This document shows positions 24,341 to 34,025 of a DNA stretch of 64,000 bases, piece after piece; position 1 is the first letter of the stretch, and the number at the start of each line of letters is the position of its first letter. Source of the DNA: Eudromia elegans (Eukaryota > Chordata > Aves > Tinamiformes > Tinamidae); assembly GCA_003342815.1 (NCBI GenBank), contig PTEX01000120.1, forward strand, positions 1,144,560 through 1,208,559. Direction: 5' to 3'. The position numbers and the translations under genes are program-made. The notes beneath the pieces are model-generated. The model had not been told where the DNA came from. It worked only from the letters and a program-made list of their open reading frames with translations, and did no database searches.

Positions 24341-27300
24341 TCAAAACTATCAATCCAAACTACTCCTTAACACTAATTAGAGTGCATGTTATCAAGAAAA
24401 TGGATTAGCAGTAGTATATTTTTAATTACTATATTTATCAAATATCTGATTTTTTTCTCTTACATAAACTTGAAACTTCATGTAAATTCTTCTTTGCTTT
24501 CTCCTGTATCCCTAAGTAATGAATTTTCAGTGAAAAAAAAAAGTGAAAACTTAAAATTAAGCACATTTTCAATAGATATAGTATCATCATGGATCAGAGA
24601 TGTTAGTTCCTATCCTGGAAGAAGGTGAGGCAGAATAAAAAAAATTAGATAAAGTTTCCATATCTATTTATCAGTATTGGTTACTTTAGGATAAGTTTTA
24701 TAAATTATAGTTCTGGAGACTGTGAAAACAACAATATATTTTAGTTTTCCATCTCATAATCCATACTAAATCAATGCCTTCTCTCAAGTCTTTGATGAGA
24801 ATGGTGAAAATTAGGCCTTTTGAAAGTTTGGTTTTAAATGGCTGATTATTGTTTAAATGACTTCACTATATATAGCAGCTCTTCAGGGAATATTTAATTT
24901 AGTCATAATTACAAAAAATATCCTTGTCAGGCAGTAAAGGGCCATAGGGAAACTGAAAGACATGTAGAGGAGAATCTCATTATCAAAGATATGTTTTATA
25001 CAAATTAAAATTGACTTATGCCAAATAGACTAGATGAATTGAAGAGGCTATGTCTTGGTAAATTTGCAAAGTAGTTCAAACATACTCTAAAATAAAGTTA
25101 CAAGAATATTTAAATTAAAAAAGGAAATGTGCTTGATGAAGACATTAGACACATGAGGAATGGAAACCCCTAAATGACCTCTAGAAATATGAATTCAAAA
25201 AACACCCTCAAGAATAGCAAAAAAATACTTTTTTTTTCTTGTGATTCTGTAGCTGCTCCTCAATGTATGTTGAATCTGTTTTGTTTCCAGTATGTTAAAC
25301 AGCACACAGAACACAGAATTGGGGAGGTTTTTTTAATATTCATCCTCAAAATTTAAAAAAAAAGACAGGAATCTGACTTTGTGGACTAAATTAGAAAATA
25401 CAGGCTGTTTTCTGTTTCAAAGTGTGATTCTTGTGATTCTACAGATAGATTAAGACATCAAAAGAACAAACTGTCCCTGCTTAATTCCAGGAATTTATGG
25501 TTTTTGAATCAAAGAGTAACATGAAACATGCAAAAATAATACTTAGGGTAGCTTCAGAATACTATTTGAGAATTCAGAGAGAGTACTGATTTCACATTTG
25601 GTGGTGGTACAGCACATAGTGCTCAAAAGTAGCTTTTATTGAAACTACTATTCTTGCAAACAGTTTTGTCAGTTCAGTTTTTTTGTTTTTTAACTTGGTC
25701 TATAAAAACGTTGTTGCAAAAGTGAGGTTCTGACATCATGGGTCAGTTATGTAGATGGTTTATCAGTGTCTCTTAACTGACTTTAATTCTCCAAAAGACT
25801 GACATATTCTGAAATTATCAGCATTTTTCTTTTAGACAGTTTGGCAATATGTTTACCTGTGCCATTTTCACTTCTGGCACTGTGGAAATTTATAAGAATT
25901 TTTCTTAACAATTTGCTTGCAAGTCAAATTAAAAAATGAGGAGGAAAAGGAAAGCTGACAAGAGAGATTGTAAAAATAGACTTGCCCTCGATGAACATTA
26001 ATATATGTTTCAATCTCATGACCTGTTTTTATTTTTCTTTTTAATTTTGAGTAGAGCATAGAGTTTTGTCTTGTACAACTTAGCTTTTTGGATGACAAAA
26101 ATGGCTTCCTACAAAGCCCAAAAGAAAATACTGAGGCATTTTGCTTCTTCCTGCTGTTTTCTATTGACGCATGTACATCAAACTAAGTGCCCCTACACCA
26201 GCTTTGGTAGACTAACACACTGCCAATTCACAGGATCTCTTGTATCTGTCCTGCTGGTATCATCTTTACACAGAGGAAAAATGGAACATCTATGAAAGAA
26301 AGTACAGAGATTGTATTTGAAGATACAAAATGATAAAACATAACACAGTTTACCATGGCTTACTCCCTTCTAGATGAGTGAACAGGAATAATAATTTCTG
26401 CTGCAGTGATTTATCTGAGATGTTGAAAACAAGTAGAATTTTTAATTTCTTTAAAAAAGAACCCTAAGGATTCAAGGCTTTTATCCATGATATTTTGGAA
26501 TCCGGCTTTATTCCCTCTTTTTAAGTTCACACTTTGTTTATAACAGGGGCTTAAATCCATTATCACAATTCCATTAACTCACATTCATTTTTCTAGTTTG
26601 TAGCTGTTTTATCTATTTTCTGAAGTCTGATTGTCTTCTATGTTCTTCTTTGTTCTTCTATGCTCTATGTTGTTCCATTTTTGGCACATAATTTACTGAA
26701 GTATGAACAGCTTTAAAGAAGTAGACTTCTAGACAGAAGTCTGTGTAGTTGTTAAAGTGCTGTTTTCTCTTTTACGTAATCTATCTCAGAATACACTTAA
26801 AAAGTAAATTGCATCCTTTGAGATTGAATGCTTTATTATTCAACTGCTAATATAGCTCATGTTTTTATCCCTAATTATATTTCATGCACATGAGATAAAA
26901 TAGAAACATTTTTTTTTTTTCAAGAGAGCTAATTAAGCTTTCATATCTGAGTCTGACTTTCTAAATATCCATTTGGTTTAAATATGAAAATAACCATAAA
27001 GAAGATTTTTCTGTAAAACTGACAAAAAAAATCTGGTGCTGAATCTGTCAGTAATCTTTCCAATAGAAAAGATCAACATCATATATGTGTGAATATGTGT
27101 AAACATATATGGCAGTTTTATTCTGCTATTTCCCAAAATCTTTTACTATATTATTTTCAAATATTACCTTTGAAACAGTCTACCACATATATTTTCTATA
27201 TTTTGAAATGGAGAATATTTTGGTAATTTCTTCTAGAAAAGCTAATGAAATATAATTCCTAATGTAGACAACCAAACACTAAACTTCTTTAAAAAGGTAT

Positions 27301-28531
27301 CAAAACCAGTTTAAAAGAATTTGGGCTCTGTGGGGCTGTTTATTTGAAGGCTAAAACTGGTCATCTGGTCATCAAAACTTCTGCTAGAGCCAATGACCTA
27401 GTCAACAGCATAGATGATAATATCGAAAGGTTTCCAGCACCTCTCAAAGTATGGATATGCTTCATATAATTAGTGGAAGTCATTATTATTCTTATAGTAG
27501 TGCCCTTCAGCTACCTGTACAAGTAAGCTGGTAAACAAGAAACTAAGAAAAAGCTGACCGCAATAAAGAATGTTTTACATGCATAGAGTCTAATTTAGGG
27601 TGAACATAAACCAGATTAAAGCAATTTTGAAAACCACAGAAAGTAGGAGAAAATGTTACGTAAGCAGCTGCATATGGTGGGTGGGATAAAACTTCTGACT
27701 GGATATAAAATATATGTTATGTATAATACAGATTATAAAGAGCAAATGCTTGCGTAAGAAAGTGGAGAGAAGGAAACAGTGGAGGAGAAGGTTCTAACAT
27801 CACCAAGGATCAGCACAACATTAAGGAACACCATTATAACTTACAAAATGACTCAAGAAGCTGGACTACCCCCTCAACACCCTGAAAGAGTTGACCAAAT
27901 TTAATCCAAACATATCTTAGCTTATCTATAGTAGGCATAGATATAATTTGACAAATTCTGCAGTTATTGGCATTGTCTTTAGGTGACGAAGTATGACACT
28001 CCATTTATTCTTTGAAACAGTTCTGTTAGTTAAATATGTTAAATATGCCTTTTGTGTATGGATGTCGTTGCTGATCTTCAGAAAGAACCGACTAGCTAAG
28101 GTACTAAAAAGTTCCCTTGAATAGGTGATCCCATAGGTAAATTCAGCGGTTCCAGGTTGCCTTATAGCAAATCAGTGCTGAAATCTGGAGTCACTGGAAT
28201 TATTAGGTGTATTTTAGAATGAGATGAATTGTTCCACATGGGATGATTCTCTTGCTCAGAAGTGTGTATCATCATTTAAACTGTCACAAAATCTTCTAGC
28301 TGGCCTCCAGCTGCTTGTCCGAAATGTCAGAGGTCTCCCTAGTACATGTCTCTATTTCTTGAATCATATATGACTTGATTCTGTGGATAGCTTGGATATT
28401 CTGATGCTTCTGAAATGGCACCTGAATTTTATATTAAAAGTTACTGTCATGAACTGTATCTTGCAGAGCACTGAGTCTTGCAGAGCACCAGGCTCTGATC
28501 ACTATTTAAATTGAGGTTTTGTTGACAAAAG
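24341..28531. other. Inferred intron, no gene or repeat recognised
   Basis: AT-rich DNA. Short frames at 24386, 25174, 25868 and 26071 lack support. I see nothing else. Confidence 0.6.
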
Positions 28532-28712
28532 GTCACAGAATCACAGAATGGTTGAGGTTGGAAGGGACCTCTAGAGCTCCCTGCTCAAGCATAGAGCTCC
28601 CTGCTCAAGCATAGAGCATGTGGTGTATTGTGGCATCCAGGTGGGTTTCGAAGATCTCCAGAGAAGGAGACTCCACAATCTCTCTAGGCAGCCTCTTCCA
28701 GTGCTCTGTAAA
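28532..28712 (-). mobile_element. CR1 LINE 3' end with internal 20-bp duplication
   Basis: The minus-strand CR1 tail starts with CACAGAATCACAGAATGG and includes CCAGGTGGGTTTCGAAGATC and CTCTTCCAGTGCTCTG. Within it, AGAGCTCCCTGCTCAAGCAT is present twice in perfect tandem (28573-28592, 28593-28612), replacing the usual single segment. Confidence 0.93.
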
Positions 28713-29765
28713 AAGAGCACAGTAAAAAAATAAAGCAAAACAAAACTCTGTAAAAGTTAAGCACCTGCTTTCAATGAAAGTACCTGCAATGGCCAACCCT
28801 GAAGATTGCTAAAGAGTCAAAAATCCATACATCATGTTCATCTATGTATGCCTGCACATTATAACCACCAAATGACAGTTGTTTGACTTCTGGGAGATCT
28901 GTATTCTGTGTTGTGTTGTTCTCCTGTCTCCATGATCAATCCATGAGTACTGTACTCAAACAGGACATATCAGAACTGCCAGGGTGCATCATCCCAGAGT
29001 TCATCAAACCACTAGCTGTATTCCTGGTCTGATTACACCTAATGACTGATGACTTTGTTTTTGAAGTAAAGTTCTATAAAAGCAAATGCAAAGTCAGACC
29101 TGGTGAACCTTGTCATGGAGAAGAAATCTGCAAAGTGTTGCATTGACTGACCAGAAGTCTGTATAATGCTATATAATTTTGAAGTTCCTAGTGTCAGAAG
29201 GGACACTAAGATTCTGCCAGTAAATGCTGACCCACCTTTAGCCTTTCCTATTGGGTTACTAAATGAACTAATACTCTCCTCTGCACATTTGAACCTGCAT
29301 GTTCTGTGCACAGTACCAATTTAACTAACAGTCCAGAAAAGCACAGGTTTCCTATAGATCCTATGAGGCCCCTGCCAGATGCATGAAGAAGTTTCAGATA
29401 CTTTAAAGAATCTCAACTGATGCTGGATTCTTTTCCCTAGATAACTGTCACTCATCTCAAAAATAGGCACCTACATTTAGATGACTAAATGTAGCTGTCA
29501 GTCTTGCACTGAATCTCACTCATCATGATGCATAATAAATCTCCCTTTATATGACTGAAATAAATACTAAAACTTGGTATTCTTGCCAACATCTATTTTT
29601 CTACTACTTACATTTTCGTTTTATTTCCGAACCATAAGTTTATTTAAAGCCTCACATTGTTTCACTGAGTCTTGATTGGAGCAAAGAATATATTTAGCTG
29701 ATTAAATATAAATCAGGTATTCCTGCATTATAATCAAAGCTTTTGTGAACTAAACTGATGAAAAA

Positions 29766-29807
29766 GAATCAGAAAAGGAATCAGAAAAGGAATCAGAAAA
29801 GGAATCA
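29766..29807. repeat. 12-bp tandem repeat GAATCAGAAAAG x3.5
   Basis: Three perfect copies and a half copy of GAATCAGAAAAG, directly readable. Confidence 0.95.
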
Positions 29808-29998
29808 TTAATGTTATTTTTTGTGTAGTACGGTATAGGTTTTGGATAAAAAATACTGAGTGAATTCTGTGAAATCTGACAGTACTCTTACTCAGTCCTT
29901 ATGATAGTTTCTTTTCTAATTCTGTTGTTGGTATGCAAGCTTTCTGTGTTCTGAAGTCTTTCAGCACGTAGTGTACAGGAAGATGAACTTCAGTATGG

Positions 29999-30024
29999 AA
30001 AAAAAAAAAAAAAGAAAAAAAAAC
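29999..30024. repeat. A-rich run, 16 A then G then 9 A
   Basis: Directly readable; no associated retrosequence identified. Confidence 0.9.
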
Positions 30025-30256
30025 GTTTAGCCATTTTCAAGTAAGTGATGAGAAAAGTATAGTTTTGCAAGTGAGAAAAAAAAAAAGTGGTTTTGAAGAA
30101 TTAAAATAAAATATTCTTTGTTTTAAAAGCCAGAACTCTCACTCTCATGAGGTAAAAACTGGTAAGTGATGTGGACAAGTCTTTCCTGGGAGCTGATATG
30201 TTTCCTTTTATGAGGTCGATTAAATTTGAAAATAAATTGTCAGATTAGCAGTACAC

Positions 30257-30275
30257 TTTTTTTTTTTTTTTTTTT
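30257..30275. repeat. (T)19 run
   Basis: Directly readable. Confidence 0.9.
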
Positions 30276-31019
30276 GGGTATACTGATGGAGGTTAATGTG
30301 CATTGCCAAGTCCAGGGACTAAGGAGCATGGTTTTGTATTTTTGCCACTCAAACGCTGTACCAAATCCATCATTACTTGATTGGCTCTCACTGACACTAA
30401 TTAGAAAAGTTGATAATTGTACTTTTCACTCCTCTCCCGCATTCTTTGTGTTTTGTCCAGAATGCCAAAGTGGTAGGAACAAGCAAAGTTCTGCAACAGT
30501 CCTGAGTCCTCTGAACCGGGTGGAATCCTTAGGTATCCTCTGTTGTTGACTCTGGTCTTTTCTTCCACTCTTACAGCTCTTGAATAGCACTCACACTATT
30601 TCAAAGACATATAATTTTAGGCTATTTTCTGCTCAAAAAGACAAGGCAAAGTACATAGAATTCCATACAGACCCTATGGCTTCCAGGAATAATTATTTCA
30701 GCAAAATTAAAATGGTTTGTGTGTTGAGATGTGCGTATACTATGAACATATATACTATGTGCATAAGCAAGTAGTCTTTGCTGTACCGTAGTGGCCTAAA
30801 TTTTGATGTTTACAATAGCTTTTGTTTTGTTTTACTTTTTGAAAACCATTTGAAATTATATTGATTCCTCTTTCTTAAAATGCTGACTCTGGGAGAAATC
30901 ATACCTAATACAGATAAATCCGCGCCCCCCTAAAAGAAAGTAACAGGCCTTTTAGACTGTATCTGTCTAGATATGTTCAAATGTTATTACTTATTAAATT
31001 TGTGTTCTCAGGAAGCATC

Positions 31020-31482
31020 AAGGAACAACTGCTCCCTAAGGGATGGGAAGCTGGAGCGAGGTGTCTCCAGCACAGCCTGTGCCCTCACGGGGGCTGAATG
31101 TGGCGTCAAAGCTGGGCGCTAATACCAGGGTCCCTTGACAGCTCCCAACATGGCAAGGAGTGACTCAGGTCCAGGGCTCCCCCAGCGAGCCCCTCAGGAG
31201 CAGAAGGAGACAGAGCCAGGGCCAGGACTGGAAATGAGTCACAGGGCAGGTCCCAGGGCTGCTGCAGGAGCCCAGCTCCCACCAGTGCAGGTCCTGCAGG
31301 CCCATGAAGGAGGAAGGGCCCAAGCTGTAGACCAGCACTACCAGAATGAAACTCAGGTAGGGATAAGGGTCGTGGGCTGAGCTGAGATGGAGCTCTTGGG
31401 CAGGAGTTGGTGGAGACCCCAGATCATGGCCAGTAAGGACTGTTAGTGGCCTCAGGTCCTGACAGTTCCTTGCTTTTTCCCT
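31020..31482. other. GC-rich island of unknown origin
   Basis: About 460 bases that are clearly GC-richer than everything around them apart from the CR1 copies. They contain TGACTCA (31161-31167) and TGAGTCA (31235-31241), both AP-1-type sites, and frames of 81 codons (plus, 31135-31380) and 127 codons (minus, 31165-31548) in the same place. The GC-richness alone could account for both frames. CpG is sparse, so it is not a classical CpG island. It does not resemble the CR1 segments I recognise. It could be the edge of an old transposable element, a regulatory element, or a GC-rich exon. Confidence 0.4.
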
Positions 31483-31518
31483 TGAGAGAGAAAAAAAAAG
31501 GGGGAGGGGGGAGGGGAA
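31483..31518. repeat. Polypurine tract
   Basis: About 36 purines without interruption, in the order (GA)n, A9, G5, A, G6, A, G4, AA, at the right edge of the GC-rich segment. It could form unusual structures. It also resembles a retroviral polypurine tract in composition, but no LTR follows. Confidence 0.85.
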
Positions 31519-33133
31519 TATAAGCACACGTTCTATCATGTAAAGCATGATTTTTTTTTTTTCATTTTTATAAATTAAATATGAAGTAATATTCAGGGGA
31601 GAATATGATTAGTCTACCTTGTTCAAACATGAATGTCTACATGACTGTTAGAGTTTGTGGGTGTTCTCCCAGTATGGAAACTTTAAGACTGGGCCCACGA
31701 ATGGTTTCTTACCTTCACATTTCCTATGACAACATGAACAGACTAAATTTAATGGACTTAATTCACTCAACATTATTCACTACATTATTCACTCAAAATA
31801 AAGTTTTTTTTTCCACATGATATCATTCATGTGCCTCTCTAACTACCATCATATTTCATTGCTTTGTCAGCTGACCTTCTCTATTTGGAACTTTCTGTTG
31901 AAATTAAGCAAGTTAATAAGTAAACCATATGGACTGTTTTTACAGAGCACAGAGAAAAGAAATAAATAAGAATAGAGACATATTGACCTTTTCAAACTTT
32001 AAGGATTCCACATAGCAGAGATGAGAGCTTCATTGTGGAATATAAGTATGTAGTACATGTTCTTACTTGAAATATCAGCAGTATAGAAATTGTTTCTGTA
32101 TTTTTTCATGAAATGTCCCCATTCATTTAATCATCTTCTAAAAAAGTGTTTTGCCTGGGCAAAGAAGTATAATTACTCTACTGTAGGTACAAACTGTTTT
32201 ACATACTAAAGAATAGCTTATTGATGAATAGAAGAGGTATATATTTTCCTTTTATCTCCATTTCCCTTGCAGATTGTATTAAACTATCATGTTGAGATTT
32301 CTGTCTTTTAATCACATATTATTTTAGAGTTTTTTTTTTCTTTTTTTTTTTCAGGATGATAATTTGCTTCAGACATGAAAGGCATTCTTGTGAAAACCAT
32401 TGTAATAAAACTGAGTGAATTCATGAAGACTACTTCATAATCCCCAAGAGACAGTTGTATTCCTTAAGACTGGGCTACAGGAATATATTTGTTGAATTTT
32501 AGCTTGCTTAATTTTATTTTTTCTTCCCTAAGGCTTTATTAAATTGCTTTTTTATAGCTATACTACTATATTACTAGAGGACTAGATGGTTGAGAATCCT
32601 TGAGTTCAGAATACACTATATCCTGGCTAAAAGTAAGAAGCATCTCTGAGGGTATTGTCTATACAGAAGTAGTAAAAATGACTGCAGATTGTGTGGACTG
32701 AACCAGCTGTAAATTAGCTCTCTCAGGTACAGCTATCAATGTAGATGCAGAAGCACCGAACTCCAAGCAGCAAACAAAGCAGTCCCAAGAAGCCAGGCTA
32801 TACCACACCCATACCACTGTAACTGCACTCACATAGTACTTGAATAAGCTAAATGAAACTAGATATTTCCAGACAAAAATAAGCACTTACAATTATGTGA
32901 ATTCTACTATTTCAGTAAGTTTTATATATATATACATATATATATAATAACTATAAATATGTTCTAAATTACCATATCAAGGTCAGGTAGGAATGCATTT
33001 CAGATGTTTCATAGGAAAGCTATCTACAGCTCTGGAAAGCTGTTAGTGAAAAAAATAATTTATTACTTCAGAAGATATATGTGCTGGCCAGTATAATGTT
33101 TTGTACTTGCTTTCCATCCCAGTGACATTCATT
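31519..33133. other. Inferred intron, no gene seen
   Basis: AT-rich DNA with a TA-rich run at 32922-32949. Nothing else recognised. Confidence 0.55.
32922..32949. repeat. (TA)n-rich microsatellite
   Basis: Alternating TATATATATATACATATATATATA, directly readable. Confidence 0.85.
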
Positions 33134-33185
33134 TAATGAACTATATTTTATTCTTTAAGTAATGAACTATATTTTATTCTTTAAG
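33134..33185. repeat. 26-bp perfect tandem duplication
   Basis: The unit at 33134-33159 begins TAATGAACTATATTTTATTC and is repeated exactly at 33160-33185, followed by a partial third start (TAATG). Confidence 0.95.
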
Positions 33186-33197
33186 TAATGTATCTAT

Positions 33198-33345
33198 GTA
33201 AGAGACTCATTTGGATTATGTTTACCTCAACATTGCTGACACACCATTTTTACTTCCTAACATCTGCATCCTGTTGTAAGAAACTATTTGGATTATGTTC
33301 ATCTCAACATTGTTGCCGAATCATTGTGACATCCTGTCCCTTAGA
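33198..33345. repeat. Diverged 77-bp tandem duplication
   Basis: ATTTGGATTATGTTTACCTC at 33209 recurs as ATTTGGATTATGTTCATCTC at 33286, each followed by AACATTG(C/T)TG. The two units diverge further towards their ends, so this duplication is older than its 26-bp neighbour. Confidence 0.75.
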
Positions 33346-33583
33346 AGACTGCCATATGCGCTCGAGACCCAAAAAATGACATTCTTGGCAGTGCATACCA
33401 AGCCATGCTTGCACATAAGTCGGGTGAAGAGAAAAACAACATGAGCACCAGAGCATATGGCATGAACAATACATGCCCAAAACTTTGGGGAAGTGGGTTC
33501 AGTCTTGGAGAAAGAGGACAATAAATTGACAATAAAGTTCTTCCCTTGCTGTGAGCTTCTTTTTTTTTTCCTTCCCTGAACTC

Positions 33584-33589
33584 TTCTTC
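33584..33589. repeat. Target-site duplication, left copy (TTCTTC)
   Basis: TTCTTC lies immediately before the TG that begins the 5' LTR and is repeated exactly after the CA that ends the 3' LTR. Six bases is the usual duplication for class II (betaretrovirus-like) elements. Confidence 0.8.
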
Positions 33590-33866
33590 TGTGGGAGATG
33601 GTATAGCTCAAGACAGAACAATGCTGTCCCACGATGTTGAAGAACCAGTGAATCCTGTTCCTGCCTTTTCTGTTCTCATGCAAAACTTACCTTAGAGTTA
33701 GCTGGATACAGCACAGAGCCAGCTGATTACCAGTGTCCGCAAGGCCATGAATCCAAAAGCTAATTGTGCTAGTAGATTGAGTTAGTATATAAGGCATTCA
33801 CCTGAGAAACAAAGAGATCCTGATTCTGATCAACACAGATTGGAGTCTGTGCAACCATTTGCCACA
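33590..33866 (+). repeat. 5' LTR (277 bp)
   Basis: It starts TGTGGGAGATGG and ends TTTGCCACA, directly after TTCTTC. It aligns along its whole length with 40584-40852. It contains TATATAA and the shared blocks CATGAATCCAAAAGCTAATT and TGATCAACACAGATTGG. No AATAAA is visible, so the polyadenylation signal is degenerate or non-canonical. It is short for a betaretroviral LTR. Confidence 0.93.
33786..33792 (+). promoter_or_regulatory. LTR TATA box
   Basis: TATATAA in GTTAGTATATAAGGCATTCA, conserved in the 3' LTR at 40772-40778. It lies about 75 bases before the LTR end, a reasonable place for the viral core promoter. Confidence 0.6.
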
Positions 33867-33868
33867 AA

Positions 33869-33886
33869 TGGCAGCTGAACAGGGAC
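33869..33886 (+). other. Primer-binding site, tRNA-Lys-like
   Basis: TGGCAGCTGAACAGGGAC begins two bases after the LTR end. It matches the site expected for tRNA-Lys (TTT), TGGCGCCCGAACAGGGAC, at 15 of 18 positions. The three mismatches are in the first half and fit old mutation. Confidence 0.8.
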
Positions 33887-34025
33887 CTGGAGATATTTGG
33901 GATTGAAACTTATTGCCAGTGGTGGATCCGCAGCTGAGATGGAGGAGACATAACCCATGCGTGCACACTTAAGATGCATCACCCTTCATTGGACGATTAT
34001 GGTGAGCAGATGCAGCACTTATAAG

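Larger units (their letters stand above)
28713..31019. other. Inferred intron, no gene seen
   Basis: AT-rich DNA with a 12-bp minisatellite, an A-run and a T-run. The open frame at 29039-29311 (minus, 90 codons) is not linked to splice signals and is not recognised. Confidence 0.5.

Noticed and set aside
31135-31548. Overlapping 81- and 127-codon frames in the GC-rich block
   Set aside because: Both strands are open simply because GC-rich DNA has few stops. No splice or domain evidence.
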